Positions 1 to 7,640 are shown, numbered from the stretch's first letter. The stretch: 22,934 bases of DNA from G963674505 sp964575975 (GCA_964575975.1 CAZNTU010000086.1:1-22934); one strand, 5' to 3'. Notes: a model not told the origin generated them from the sequence alone. Program-made: numbers and translations.

Positions 1-90
1 GTTCAGCCAATAGTTTTTCAGCTCGCCGATGTAAATGAAATATTCGACATCGTCCTTGATGTCGAAATTCGAATAGAAAATTTCGGACAT
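1..90 (-). CDS. Unknown protein, N-terminal 30 residues only
   Basis: This gene runs off the left edge, so only the first 30 codons are visible. The start is an ATG preceded by a clear ribosome binding site, GGAGG, seven bases upstream (97-101 on the minus strand). The visible peptide begins MSEIFYSNFDIKDDVEYF and is rich in acidic and aromatic residues, with no signal peptide or membrane segment. It lies 111 bp downstream of the DUF4143 ATPase on the same strand. I do not recognise a family from so short a piece. The strong ribosome binding site and open frame are the only support. Confidence 0.6.
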   Translation of the reverse strand, partial: MSEIFYSNFDIKDDVEYFIYIGELKNYWLN

Positions 91-153
91 TCAAATCCTC
101 CATGCGAAAAACGTCGCATTTCAAAGATGGTTCGACGCGTTGCGGATATTGGC

Positions 154-182
154 GAGATAACAATCGCGGGGATAAATTGCAA
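154..182 (-). promoter_or_regulatory. Weak candidate promoter for the left-edge gene
   Basis: On the minus strand, TTGCAA (177-182) is followed after 17 bp by TATCTC (154-159). The -10 match is poor (3 of 6), so the left-edge gene may instead be read through from the ATPase gene upstream. Confidence 0.25.
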
Positions 183-201
183 GGAAAAAGAGGGAGGGCG
201 T

Positions 202-1362
202 CTAACGAACGACCTCTCCGGACCAAAGGAGATCGAGGAATGTCCACCATGGCAATATCCGCACGGGACCGACCACTCGCTCCCTTTTTTCGTTGCACAC
301 GACCAGCGCGGACCGGGGGGAATACGAATCGACAAACGCTTTGATCCCCGTCAGTTCGTTGTTGTCTACCCGGCTTGTCCCTTTGACCTCGATGGCCACG
401 TCGCCCCTGCCCAAAACGAAATCCACCTCCTGGCCCGACTTGGTCCGCCAATATTCAACGTCGAAATCCAATTCCTTGTATCCGTTGTAAGCGACGATCT
501 CCATGAAAATGAAATGCTCGAAAGCCTTGCCGAACGCCTCGCCCTTTTCCTCCGGAATCGCGGTCTTTCGAATCGCCCCCGCGATCCCCACGTCGAACAG
601 ATAAAATTTCGGGGTCTTCGTTATCACATGCCGGTCCTGACGACGCTTGAACGGCGCGATCATTTTTCCCACGAGAGTATCCACGAGGATTTGATAATAT
701 TCCTTGACCGTTTTGGAGTTTACGCCGCAGTCCCTTGCAATGTTGGAAAAGTTGATCATTTCCCCGTGCGAGTATCCCATCGCCTCGAAAAACCTCGAAA
801 AGGCCGGTAGGTTTCTGACCAGGCCTTCGTCGAAGATCTCCTCTTTCAAATAATCCTGCGTATAGGCCTTCAAGGATTTGCGGTAATGGTCGTCCAGGTA
901 GTGGCTTGGGACCATGCCGCGATTCAGAATCCGAAGCAGATCGATTTCGTTCAGTTCGCGGCTCGTAAGAGGGAACATCTCGTAATGCCATGCCCTTCCC
1001 CCGAGAAGATTGACGTTGCCGCGCCTGAGCTTTCTGGCGCTCGATCCGCAGAGGACGAAAGTTGTTCCCGTGTTTTCGATCAGCCAATGAACTTCGTCGA
1101 GCACCGTCGGAACTTTCTGCACCTCGTCGAGGATGATCGGATGTTCGAGAGCTTTGGGGTTCATGGCCAGGACTTGCTCGCGCAACAGTGCCGGACGTTT
1201 CGAGATTTCGAGGAAAAGGTCCGTTTTCAGAAAGTCGTAGACGACGCTGTCCGGGAAGCGATGTCTCAGGTAAGTGCTTTTGCCTGTCTGCCTTGGTCCC
1301 CATAGGAAGGCGGATTTGTTCGGGGGAAGATCGATTTGGATGACGCGTTCGATTTCTGCCAT
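202..1362 (-). CDS. AAA ATPase with C-terminal DUF4143 (AAA_14/DUF4143 family)
   Basis: This 386-residue protein has the usual length and layout of the widespread AAA_14/DUF4143 family. The Walker A motif GPRQTGKS is at residues 22-29, Walker B (IILDEVQ) at about 76-82, and a sensor-like LCGSSARKLRRG at 104-115. A helical linker follows (about 190-235). The C-terminal part carries a PD-(D/E)xK nuclease-like core: E282, D314 in EVDFVL, and E325-V-K327. These proteins are common and often sit in accessory regions, but the physiological role of most is unknown, so I infer only ATP binding and a possible DNA-related function. The gene has its own promoter and an unusual triple palindrome just ahead of its ATG. 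The shortness of the 5' leader and the palindromes suggest tight repression, possibly by its own product or a neighbour outside the window. Confidence 0.93.
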   Translation of the reverse strand: MAEIERVIQIDLPPNKSAFLWGPRQTGKSTYLRHRFPDSVVYDFLKTDLFLEISKRPALLREQVLAMNPKALEHPIILDEVQKVPTVLDEVHWLIENTGTTFVLCGSSARKLRRGNVNLLGGRAWHYEMFPLTSRELNEIDLLRILNRGMVPSHYLDDHYRKSLKAYTQDYLKEEIFDEGLVRNLPAFSRFFEAMGYSHGEMINFSNIARDCGVNSKTVKEYYQILVDTLVGKMIAPFKRRQDRHVITKTPKFYLFDVGIAGAIRKTAIPEEKGEAFGKAFEHFIFMEIVAYNGYKELDFDVEYWRTKSGQEVDFVLGRGDVAIEVKGTSRVDNNELTGIKAFVDSYSPRSALVVCNEKRERVVGPVRILPWWTFLDLLWSGEVVR

Positions 1363-1365
1363 TTT

Positions 1366-1439
1366 GGAACCCGTTCCGAATTGGTGTTGCTATTTTGGAG
1401 TTTACTCCGAAATGGTGCGACTTTTACGGAGTCTATTCC
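1366..1439. promoter_or_regulatory. Three palindromes at exact 31-bp spacing (probable operator array)
   Basis: Three 12-bp palindromes start at 1366 (GGAACCCGTTCC), 1397 (GGAGTTTACTCC) and 1428 (GGAGTCTATTCC), each exactly 31 bp from the next, which is close to three helical turns. The flanks are also similar (a run of T before, and TTGGT or ATGGT after), so the repeating unit is the full 31 bp. The outermost copy contains the -10 box of the ATPase promoter and the innermost lies 4 bp before the ATG. A DNA-binding protein on these sites would sit on one face of the helix and block transcription and possibly translation. Confidence 0.75.
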
Positions 1440-1458
1440 GGATTGGTACAATTGTCAA
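1430..1458 (-). promoter_or_regulatory. Sigma70-type promoter of the DUF4143 ATPase gene
   Basis: On the minus strand, a perfect -35 TTGACA (1453-1458) is followed after 17 bp by -10 TAGACT (1430-1435). Transcription would start near 1423, giving a leader of about 60 nt that contains two of the three palindromes. Confidence 0.75.
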
Positions 1459-1499
1459 GGCTTGGAATTTGGATTTAACATGGGCCATTGGAGGTTCGC

Positions 1500-1563
1500 G
1501 CGTTTGCAGTTGCGGCTTTAGCCGTAGGATATGCCGCACGGCTGAAGTCGCGACTGCAAACGC
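1500..1563. repeat. REP/MITE-like palindromic element, 26-bp arms
   Basis: The arms are 1500-1525 and 1538-1563, with a 12-base loop. The arms differ at three positions, and all three would be G-U pairs in a plus-strand transcript (they would be A-C mismatches on the other strand). It lies between the ATPase promoter and the flotillin terminator, in non-coding DNA. The arm (CGTTTGCAG, then GCGGCTTTAGCCGT-like) resembles interspersed extragenic palindromes of many genomes, but copy number cannot be judged from one window. Confidence 0.7.
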
Positions 1564-1592
1564 TCTGGCCGACAAATGGAACGATTTTCTCG

Positions 1593-1623
1593 AAAAAAGA
1601 TGGCCGGCGTTGAAGCCGGCCAT
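1593..1623 (-). terminator. Rho-independent terminator of the nfeD-flotillin operon
   Basis: Downstream of the flotillin stop on the minus strand is a perfect 9-bp stem (ATGGCCGGC / GCCGGCCAT) with a 6-base loop, followed after one base by a run of six T (1593-1598). This is a textbook intrinsic terminator and marks the end of the operon. Confidence 0.85.
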
Positions 1624-1635
1624 GAATTCTTCGGG

Positions 1636-3213
1636 CTATTTTTTCGAGACTACACCTTCGATGACCTTCGGCTTCGTATCCGGATGTTGGAGTCCGGCTT
1701 TCATTTCGCCCAGGAATTTGGGGAGGTCGAGGCCCGCCATTTCCGCGATGTCGTGCAGGGGCGGAAGGCTCTTGATCATGCCGGACAGGAAATTGGCGGT
1801 GGTGGAGGGTTCGCCGTTTTTGGCGTTGGCGGCGTCCCATACGGTTATCTTGTCGATTTTCAGGTTCTTGACGGCATCGACCTGTTTGGCGACGATGGCC
1901 TCCAGTTTTTCGATCATCAGGAGGGTGGCGGCTGACCGGGCGTCGCCCCCGCAGCTCTTCACCAGTTCGGCGTAGCCTGCTGCCTTGCTTTCCAGCACTT
2001 TCCGGATGCCCTCGGCTTCGGCCTGGTATTTCAGGAGTATGGCGTCTGCGGCGCCTTTGGCCTCCCTGCGCTTCTTTTCGGCCTCGGCCTCGGCGGCGAT
2101 TTCGATCTGGCGCTTCTCGATTTCCTGCGCGACGACCTTCTCTGCGTTGAGCCTTTCCAACTCGGACTTGTACTTGGCTTTCTGGATTTCCGCCTCGGCT
2201 TCCCGCTTGGCCACCTCGCCGATCTTTTCGGCTTCCGCCCGTTTGACCGCCAATTTGGATTCGGCTTCGGCTATCGTGGCTTTGGAGGCGTTTTCTCCGG
2301 CGACGGCCTCGGCCTCCATTTGCTGGATGTAGATTCGCTTGTCGGCCTCGGCCTTCTTTCTTCCTTTTTCGGCTTCGGCCAGGTTCTCGGCGACCTTGAT
2401 CTCCCTGTCCCTGTTGGCTTCCGCCTCGCCAATGGCCGCGGAGGTTTCCTGTTGCTGAACGTAGACGCGACGGTCGGCTTCGGCTGTCTTCTTGCCCTTG
2501 TCGCTTTCGGCCAAGTTTTCCGCCACTTTGATCTCTTTTTCGCGGGTGGCCATGGCTTGACCGATTTCGCCGAATTTATCCTGCTCGGCCACGTCCACCT
2601 TGGCCTGGTTGATCGCCTCGGCGGCCGCCTTCTTGCCGATGCTTCCGATGTAGTCCGATTCGTCGGTGATGTCCGTGATATTGACGTTGATCAGGTACAA
2701 CCCGATCTTGTTCAGCTCCGGCGCCACGTTTTTCCGGATGGCTTCGAGGAAGCTTTCCCGGTCCTGATTGATCTGTTCGATGGTGAGCGAGGCGACGGTG
2801 AGGCGCAATTGGCCGAAAATGATCTCCTTGGCCATCTCCTCGATTTCTTCTTGTTTCAGGTTGAGAAGACGTTCCGCCGCGTTGTTCATGATACCGCTCT
2901 CTGTGCTGATTCCGACCGTAAAAGTGCTGGGGACGTTGATTCGGATATTTTGCATGGAAAGAGCTTTGGAAAGCGGGATGTTGATCGTGAGAGGGGTCAA
3001 GTTCATGTAGGCGTAATCCTGGATCAGCGGCCACACGAGGGAGCCCCCGCCGTGGATGCATCTTGCGGACTGGCCTTTTCCCACTTTTCCGTAGATAACC
3101 AGTATTTTGTCCGACGGACATCGTTTGTAGCGCGAGGCCAAAAAAGCCAAAGTGACGACGATCAGGATCACGAAAGCGACTATAGGCAACAGCCAAATTC
3201 CCAAACCCCACAT
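1636..3213 (-). CDS. Flotillin-family membrane scaffold protein
   Basis: This 525-residue protein starts with a membrane segment (about residues 5-27). An SPFH/band 7 domain follows (about 30-190, including the DITDESDYIGSIGKKAAAEA stretch typical of flotillins), then a long Ala/Glu/Lys-rich coiled coil (about 195-410) and a C-terminal tail with SGMIKSLPPLHDIAEMAG-type sequence. Flotillins oligomerise at the cytoplasmic face of the membrane and organise microdomains. The coiled coil holds a 44-residue tandem duplication: residues about 225-260 and 269-304 both read [ED]xEIKVAENLAE followed by AEAD[RK]R[VI]Y[VI]QQ. The start has a good ribosome binding site (GGAGAG). It lies 27 bp downstream of the nfeD-like gene, the same pairing as yuaF-yuaG of Bacillus subtilis, and ends at an intrinsic terminator. 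Confidence 0.95.
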   Translation of the reverse strand: MWGLGIWLLPIVAFVILIVVTLAFLASRYKRCPSDKILVIYGKVGKGQSARCIHGGGSLVWPLIQDYAYMNLTPLTINIPLSKALSMQNIRINVPSTFTVGISTESGIMNNAAERLLNLKQEEIEEMAKEIIFGQLRLTVASLTIEQINQDRESFLEAIRKNVAPELNKIGLYLINVNITDITDESDYIGSIGKKAAAEAINQAKVDVAEQDKFGEIGQAMATREKEIKVAENLAESDKGKKTAEADRRVYVQQQETSAAIGEAEANRDREIKVAENLAEAEKGRKKAEADKRIYIQQMEAEAVAGENASKATIAEAESKLAVKRAEAEKIGEVAKREAEAEIQKAKYKSELERLNAEKVVAQEIEKRQIEIAAEAEAEKKRREAKGAADAILLKYQAEAEGIRKVLESKAAGYAELVKSCGGDARSAATLLMIEKLEAIVAKQVDAVKNLKIDKITVWDAANAKNGEPSTTANFLSGMIKSLPPLHDIAEMAGLDLPKFLGEMKAGLQHPDTKPKVIEGVVSKK

Positions 3214-3240
3214 TTTTTCTCTCCTTTTTTGCGATTTCGG

Positions 3241-3807
3241 TTAGATTTTTTCCACGACCAAAACGTTGCCCTCAACCCAGAGCACTTGGATGGGGGTGTC
3301 GGTTTTAAGCTCGGAATCGTCGTTGGATCTCGCGTCGTATTCCCGGAGCCGGTCGTTCACTTTGACGAAGACGATTCCCGTCCCTCCGGCCGGAATGGTG
3401 AGGTAGACGCGTCCCTGCGCTCCGACGGAACTTTCGATTTGAATGTTTCCGCTGGATTGCAGCTTGGCGGTCAGGGCGAACAGTTTGCCGATCACCCAGA
3501 CCGAGGCCGCCCCCGCCAGCAGCGCGCCCGCCATGGACAGGAACAGGCCTGTTTTGCTCTGGCGATACATGGCGAATCCCACCAGGCCGAACATCGTGAA
3601 AAAGGAAGACACGCTGTGAAGCGACAGGACCCTGAAACCCGCGTCCGTGTCCGGATGGTCGCCGTCGAAGGACACGTCGGGGCTGTCGGTGTCCGACACA
3701 TGGTGATCCAGGCCGATCAATTGCATGACCAGGCGGATCAGAACGAACGCCCCCCCCACCGTAGCGCAGACTATAAAGAAAATTTCAACTCCCTCGAATC
3801 CAGCCAA
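3241..3807 (-). CDS. NfeD/YuaF-like membrane protein, flotillin partner
   Basis: This 188-residue protein has three predicted membrane helices (about 8-30, 66-84 and 87-112). Between the first two is an acidic and histidine-containing loop (about 33-58). A C-terminal small beta-barrel (OB-fold) domain of the NfeD family covers about 120-188, with GAQGRVYLTIPAGGTGIV as its signature. The protease part of long NfeD proteins is absent, so this is the short type that accompanies flotillins. I place the start at a TTG because AGGAGG lies six bases upstream and no ATG fits better. The gene has its own promoter and heads a two-gene operon with the flotillin. Its likely role is to help assemble or stabilise the flotillin scaffold. 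Confidence 0.88.
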   Translation of the reverse strand: MAGFEGVEIFFIVCATVGGAFVLIRLVMQLIGLDHHVSDTDSPDVSFDGDHPDTDAGFRVLSLHSVSSFFTMFGLVGFAMYRQSKTGLFLSMAGALLAGAASVWVIGKLFALTAKLQSSGNIQIESSVGAQGRVYLTIPAGGTGIVFVKVNDRLREYDARSNDDSELKTDTPIQVLWVEGNVLVVEKI

Positions 3808-3876
3808 ATGGAACCTCCTCGTTCTTTTGTTTGGTTTCCGGTCTTGGGCTTCGTTTACGAACTCGCAGATTGAAAT

Positions 3877-3905
3877 TCTATATTATCGCGGCCATCTTTT
3901 TGCAA
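3877..3905 (-). promoter_or_regulatory. Promoter of the nfeD-flotillin operon
   Basis: On the minus strand, TTGCAA (3900-3905) and TATAGA (3877-3882) are separated by 17 bp, about 60 bp ahead of the ribosome binding site of the nfeD-like gene, in the 118-bp gap after uup. Confidence 0.55.
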
Positions 3906-3925
3906 GCAAAAACGCGAAAACGAGG

Positions 3926-5815
3926 CTATGCCTTGCTCTCCAGTTCCTCCCACCGTGAATACGCCGATTCGACGGCTTTCTCGGTCTCCTCCAGAAGCGA
4001 TTTCATCCTGGCGACCTCATCGGGCTTCTCCTTGTAGAAATTCGGGTCGGACATCCTGTCGTAAAGCTCTTTTTGTCTGGTTTCGAGCTTGTCGATGGTT
4101 TGCGGAAGCTCCTCCAGCTCTTTCTTTTCCTTGAAAGTCAGCTTGGGGGGTTTCCCCGTTTTCGGTTTTCGGGCGCTTGTGCCGTTCGACTCGGGAGGGG
4201 ACGGCGCAAATATTTCGGCTTTCGGTCTTTGCAAAAGCCAGTCGTCGTATCCGCCCGCGTATTCGGTAACTCGCCCGTCGTCCTCGAACGACAGGGTGCT
4301 TGTCACCAGGTTGTTCAAAAAGGCCCTGTCGTGGCTGACCAGGAGGACCGTCCCCGAGAAATCGAACAAAAGCTCCTCCAGAAGCTCCAGGGTTTCGGCG
4401 TCCAGGTCGTTGGTGGGCTCGTCGAGCACCAATACGTTGGCCGGGCGAGTGAACAGCTTTGCCAGCATCAGGCGGTTCTTCTCCCCGCCGGACAGGACAT
4501 GGACGGGCATGCGGCATCGTTGGGGCGAAAAGAGAAAATCCTTCAAATGGCTTATCACGTGTCGCTTTTCTCCATTGAAGACGATAAAGTCGTTTCCTTC
4601 CCCGATGTTCTCGGCCACCGTTTTTTGTTCGTCCAGTTGAATTCTGAGCTGGTCGTAATAGATCGCCTGGATGTTCGTGCCATGGCGGACGTTTCCCGAG
4701 TCGGGCTCGATTTCCTTTAAGAGCATTCTCAAAAGAGTCGTCTTGCCAGCGCCGTTAGGGCCGATAATCCCGACTTTGTCCCCGCGCATGATTTCCGCGG
4801 AAAAGTCCTTGACGATCGGTTTGCCGTCGTACGAACAGCTTGCGTTCTTCGCTTCGATCACAAGCTTTCCGGTCCTTTCCGCCTCCTGGATTTTCATGTT
4901 GACGTTCCCCATGCTCTTCCTTCGAGCGCGGAAAGCCTCCCGCAGCTTCAGCAACGCCCTGACCCGCCCCTCGTTTCGGGTCCTGCGCGCCTTGATCCCC
5001 TGCCTGATCCAGATTTCCTCCTGCGAAAGCTTCTTGTCGAACTTTTTGTTTTGGCTTTCTTCGGCTTCCAGGGCGGCTTGCCGACGTCCCTGGTAGGTCC
5101 TGTAGTCGCACGCGTACGAGGACAGGGAGCCCCTGTCGAGTTCCAGGACTCGCGTGGCGATATTTTGGAGGAACACCCTGTCGTGGGTGACGAACAGAAG
5201 GGTTTTCACATGGCGAAGAATGAAATCCTCCATCCATGCGATGGACTCTATGTCGAAGTGGTTTGTGGGTTCGTCGAGCAGCAGGACGTCGGGGGACTTT
5301 GCCACGGCGCGGGCGAAAAGTGCCCGCCGCTTCATGCCTGCGGACAGGCTCGAGAACTTTTGGCGGCCATCCAGGCCTGTTCGGGACAAGACGCTTTCCA
5401 CGCGGTTGAACAGTTCCCATCCGTCGTCGGTGTCGAACCCGTGTTTGATCCTTTCCCGCTTTCCAGCGAGTTCGGTCGAATTGGAAGCCTCGGATTCCCG
5501 AGACGGGGCGTTGTGTTGGACGAACGCCGCGCTCTTCTCCCCGAAACCTCCCGCTACGACTTCGAAGACGGAACCGTCGAGATCCGAGATGACTTCCTGC
5601 TCCAGCGCGGCGACGCTCACCCCCTGCTGTCTCCATACCTCTCCGCTGTCGGGCGCCGTTTCGCCCGTCAAAATCCTGAACAAAGTCGATTTTCCGACCC
5701 CGTTTCGCCCAAGAAGACAAACGCGTTCTCCTCTTTCTATCTGCAAATTGACACGGTCCAGCAACGGGGGATCGTCGAATCCCCAGCAAACGTCGCGCAT
5801 GCCGATCAAAGCCAT
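3926..5815 (-). CDS. uup: ABC-F ATPase of the Uup type
   Basis: This 629-residue soluble protein holds two ABC ATPase domains without membrane segments. Domain 1 has Walker A GRNGVGKS (36-43), signature LSAGMKRR (157-164) and Walker B LLLDEPTNHFD (178-188). Domain 2 has Walker A GPNGAGKT (352-359), signature LSGGEKNR (441-448) and Walker B LVLDEPTNDLD (462-472). The basic interdomain linker is at about 240-310. The C-terminal 80 residues (about 550-629) are Lys/Glu-rich and form a predicted coiled coil, as in Uup, which binds DNA and branched structures there. ABC-F proteins act on the ribosome, and Uup has also been linked to genome stability and ribosome assembly. The start ATG has AAGGA about ten bases upstream and a strong dedicated promoter. 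Paralogues such as EttA or YheS lack this tail, which is why I choose Uup. Confidence 0.93.
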   Translation of the reverse strand: MALIGMRDVCWGFDDPPLLDRVNLQIERGERVCLLGRNGVGKSTLFRILTGETAPDSGEVWRQQGVSVAALEQEVISDLDGSVFEVVAGGFGEKSAAFVQHNAPSRESEASNSTELAGKRERIKHGFDTDDGWELFNRVESVLSRTGLDGRQKFSSLSAGMKRRALFARAVAKSPDVLLLDEPTNHFDIESIAWMEDFILRHVKTLLFVTHDRVFLQNIATRVLELDRGSLSSYACDYRTYQGRRQAALEAEESQNKKFDKKLSQEEIWIRQGIKARRTRNEGRVRALLKLREAFRARRKSMGNVNMKIQEAERTGKLVIEAKNASCSYDGKPIVKDFSAEIMRGDKVGIIGPNGAGKTTLLRMLLKEIEPDSGNVRHGTNIQAIYYDQLRIQLDEQKTVAENIGEGNDFIVFNGEKRHVISHLKDFLFSPQRCRMPVHVLSGGEKNRLMLAKLFTRPANVLVLDEPTNDLDAETLELLEELLFDFSGTVLLVSHDRAFLNNLVTSTLSFEDDGRVTEYAGGYDDWLLQRPKAEIFAPSPPESNGTSARKPKTGKPPKLTFKEKKELEELPQTIDKLETRQKELYDRMSDPNFYKEKPDEVARMKSLLEETEKAVESAYSRWEELESKA

Positions 5816-5862
5816 GTGAAGAATCCTTTTTCGTTTATTGGAACGATTGTTCGAAAACGTTC

Positions 5863-5891
5863 ATAATAATTCGGCGCAAAATGTCAGTCAA
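5863..5891 (-). promoter_or_regulatory. Promoter of uup
   Basis: On the minus strand, TTGACT (5886-5891) is followed after exactly 17 bp by TATTAT (5863-5868). The predicted start near 5856 leaves a leader of only about 40 nt, too short for the long attenuator leaders found before some antibiotic-induced ABC-F genes. Confidence 0.75.
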
Positions 5892-5991
5892 CGGGATTGA
5901 TTTTAACATCGGCCGTTTGGAGACCGGCATTGCCGAGAATACCCGTACAAATGGGGAAACGGAAAAAAATCGGATGGAGAGAGAATTCCCC

Positions 5992-6020
5992 TTGACGTCA
6001 TTTCGCCGTTTCGTTAACCT
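5992..6020 (+). promoter_or_regulatory. Promoter of the birA-bioYMN operon
   Basis: TTGACG (5992-5997) is followed after 17 bp by TAACCT (6015-6020), about 40 bp ahead of the birA start. The -10 box lies inside the left half of the predicted BirA operator. Confidence 0.7.
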
Positions 6021-6042
6021 GACCGAATTGTTCGGATAACGA
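6011..6042. promoter_or_regulatory. Predicted BirA operator (biotin-responsive)
   Basis: The half-sites TCGTTAACC (6011-6019) and GGATAACGA (6034-6042) form an inverted repeat with a 14-bp spacer. The known BirA operator has half-sites TTGTnAACC and GGTTnACAA about 14-16 bp apart. The left half matches that consensus at all but one position, and the right half differs at two. The site covers the -10 box and start point of the birA promoter, so biotinoyl-AMP-bound BirA dimers should repress the whole operon. A wider, slightly bulged symmetry (CGCCGTTT on the left, ACGGCG on the right) flanks the core. Confidence 0.72.
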
Positions 6043-6061
6043 AAAAACGGCGAAGAAAATC

Positions 6062-6988
6062 GTGAAAAGCGAAATACTGAAAATTTTGAGATCGCAAAAG
6101 GATATCGTTTCGGGAGAGTGGCTGAGCGAGCGTTTGAAAACCTCCAGGGTTTCGATTTGGAAACACGTCGGGAAACTGCAGGAATGCGGCTACGAAATAG
6201 AATCTTCGGCAAAGGGATACAAACTGGCCGGGTCGCCCGACATTCCTTATCCATGGGAGTTTCCGGCGTACGAGGATCGTCTGGCGTATTTTCCGGAGGT
6301 CGATTCCACAATGGACGAAGCCAGGCTTTGGGCGAGAAAGGGAGCGCCCCATTTGAGCCTGGTGGTTGCCGGGCGCCAGAGACAGGGGCGCGGACGATTG
6401 CGCAGAACTTGGTCCTCGAATCCGGGTGGCCTGTATTTCACACTGATTCTGAGACCGAACCTCCCCCCGGCCCTCAGTTTCAAAGCGAACTTCGCGGCGT
6501 CTCTCGCCCTGGCGAAGATCTTGAGGGAATTCTATTCCATAGAGGCCATGGTGAAGTGGCCCAACGACATTCTCGCGGGAGACAAGAAATTGTCGGGGAT
6601 GCTTTCGGAAATGGAAACGGAGGCCGACCTCGTGAAATACATAAACATCGGCATTGGGATCAATGCAAACACATTGCCCCGTGGAGAAGGAATCGACGCC
6701 GTTTCCATGAAGTCTCTGCTAAAAAGGGATGTTTCCCGTGTAGAACTTTTGGGCCGTTTTTTGGAACACTTCGAAACGACCATCGCGAACATCGAAGCCG
6801 ACGACGTGGTTACCCGGTGGAAAGAGTACACGGGGACCTTGAACCGCGCCGTGAAAATCGTCACATTCGCGGACGAGACGGAGGGTGTCGCCAGAGACGT
6901 CGACGAGACCGGGGCCTTGCTCGTGGAGCTTCCCGGCGGGGAAATCAAGCGGGTAGTTTACGGAGACTGTTTTTACGGACCCGAATGA
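6062..6988 (+). CDS. birA: Bifunctional biotin protein ligase / biotin operon repressor
   Basis: This 308-residue protein has the three-part BirA layout. A winged helix-turn-helix occupies residues 1-60 (VSGEWLSERLKTSRVSIWKHVGKL), the catalytic domain about 75-250, and a small C-terminal beta barrel about 258-308. The biotin/ATP-binding loop reads GRQRQGRGRLRRTW (104-117), and the catalytic lysine is K165 in VKWPNDI. It joins biotin to AMP and then to the biotin carrier lysine of carboxylases. The presence of the winged helix marks the regulatory class of BirA. The start is a GTG with only a weak GAAGAAA upstream, which may keep its level low. It is the first gene of an operon with a complete biotin importer and sits directly behind a candidate BirA operator, so autoregulation is the natural reading. 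Confidence 0.95.
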   Translation: MKSEILKILRSQKDIVSGEWLSERLKTSRVSIWKHVGKLQECGYEIESSAKGYKLAGSPDIPYPWEFPAYEDRLAYFPEVDSTMDEARLWARKGAPHLSLVVAGRQRQGRGRLRRTWSSNPGGLYFTLILRPNLPPALSFKANFAASLALAKILREFYSIEAMVKWPNDILAGDKKLSGMLSEMETEADLVKYINIGIGINANTLPRGEGIDAVSMKSLLKRDVSRVELLGRFLEHFETTIANIEADDVVTRWKEYTGTLNRAVKIVTFADETEGVARDVDETGALLVELPGGEIKRVVYGDCFYGPE

Positions 6989-7021
6989 GAGACAAAATTT
7001 TTTCCACAAAAGGAGCTTGCA

Positions 7022-7600
7022 ATGCAGTCCGATGAAACCGCGATGAAGAGCGCGGAAATGTCCGCGACCGAAACCGCCGTTTCCGAGCAGTTGAGAATGA
7101 CGGTGTACGCGTCGCTTTTGGCGGCCTTGATAGCGGCCGGCGCCTATATGGCCGTACCTGTGGGTCCGGTGCCGATCGTTTTGCAGAACATGTTCGTCTT
7201 GTTGGCGGGACTTCTTTTGGGAAGCCGGTGGGGTCTGGCCGCTGTAGGAGTGTACCTGTTGGCCGGTGCTTGCGGCCTTCCCGTTTTCGCCGGCGGCGCG
7301 GGCGGAATCGGGCGTTTCGCGGGGCCGACCGGTGGATACCTGGTCGCGTACCTTCCCGCGGTTTTCATTGTTGGCCTGGTTTCGAAATACGAAAAAACCG
7401 TCCTGGACGTCCTTGCCATGGTTTTGGCCTCTTTGGCGGTTTACGCCGTTGGAGTATGCTGGCTCAAGGTTCTGACGGGCATGACGTACGGCAAGGCGTT
7501 GGCTGTGGGCATGTTTCCGTTTCTCTTGGGCGACTGTCTGAAAATCGCTGCGGCAGCCGCCATCGCAAAGGCGATAAGACCGATTGTCCGCAGAGGCTGA
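7022..7600 (+). CDS. bioY: BioY, biotin-binding S component of an ECF transporter
   Basis: This 192-residue integral membrane protein has six predicted helices after a polar 24-residue N-terminal extension. BioY signatures are present: GPVPIVLQNMFVLLAG (48-63) and a Gly-rich run with GLPVFAGGAGGIGRFAGPTGGYL (85-107), which line the biotin site. It captures biotin in the membrane and hands it to the energising module encoded by the next two genes. A good ribosome binding site (AAAAGGAG) lies six bases upstream of the ATG, 33 bp after birA. The extension before the first helix is longer than usual and is rich in Met, Ala, Glu and Thr. Confidence 0.95.
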   Translation: MQSDETAMKSAEMSATETAVSEQLRMTVYASLLAALIAAGAYMAVPVGPVPIVLQNMFVLLAGLLLGSRWGLAAVGVYLLAGACGLPVFAGGAGGIGRFAGPTGGYLVAYLPAVFIVGLVSKYEKTVLDVLAMVLASLAVYAVGVCWLKVLTGMTYGKALAVGMFPFLLGDCLKIAAAAAIAKAIRPIVRRG

Positions 7601-7640
7601 TCGGCAAATCCAGTCTCTGACCGAAAGCGAATTCAAGCCG

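Noticed and set aside
455..1303. Long open frames on both strands overlapping the DUF4143 ATPase gene.
   Set aside because: They have no family motifs and Arg/Gly/Pro-rich composition typical of out-of-frame translation of GC-rich DNA.
2320..3873. A 517-codon plus-strand frame opposite the nfeD-flotillin operon.
   Set aside because: It is the antisense of repetitive Ala/Glu/Lys coiled-coil codons, which gives a long open frame by composition. The minus strand has clear domains and ribosome binding sites.
5816..5860. Partial symmetry around TTCGAA in the uup leader, considered as an attenuator.
   Set aside because: The leader is only about 40 nt, and no leader peptide or alternative hairpins can be drawn.
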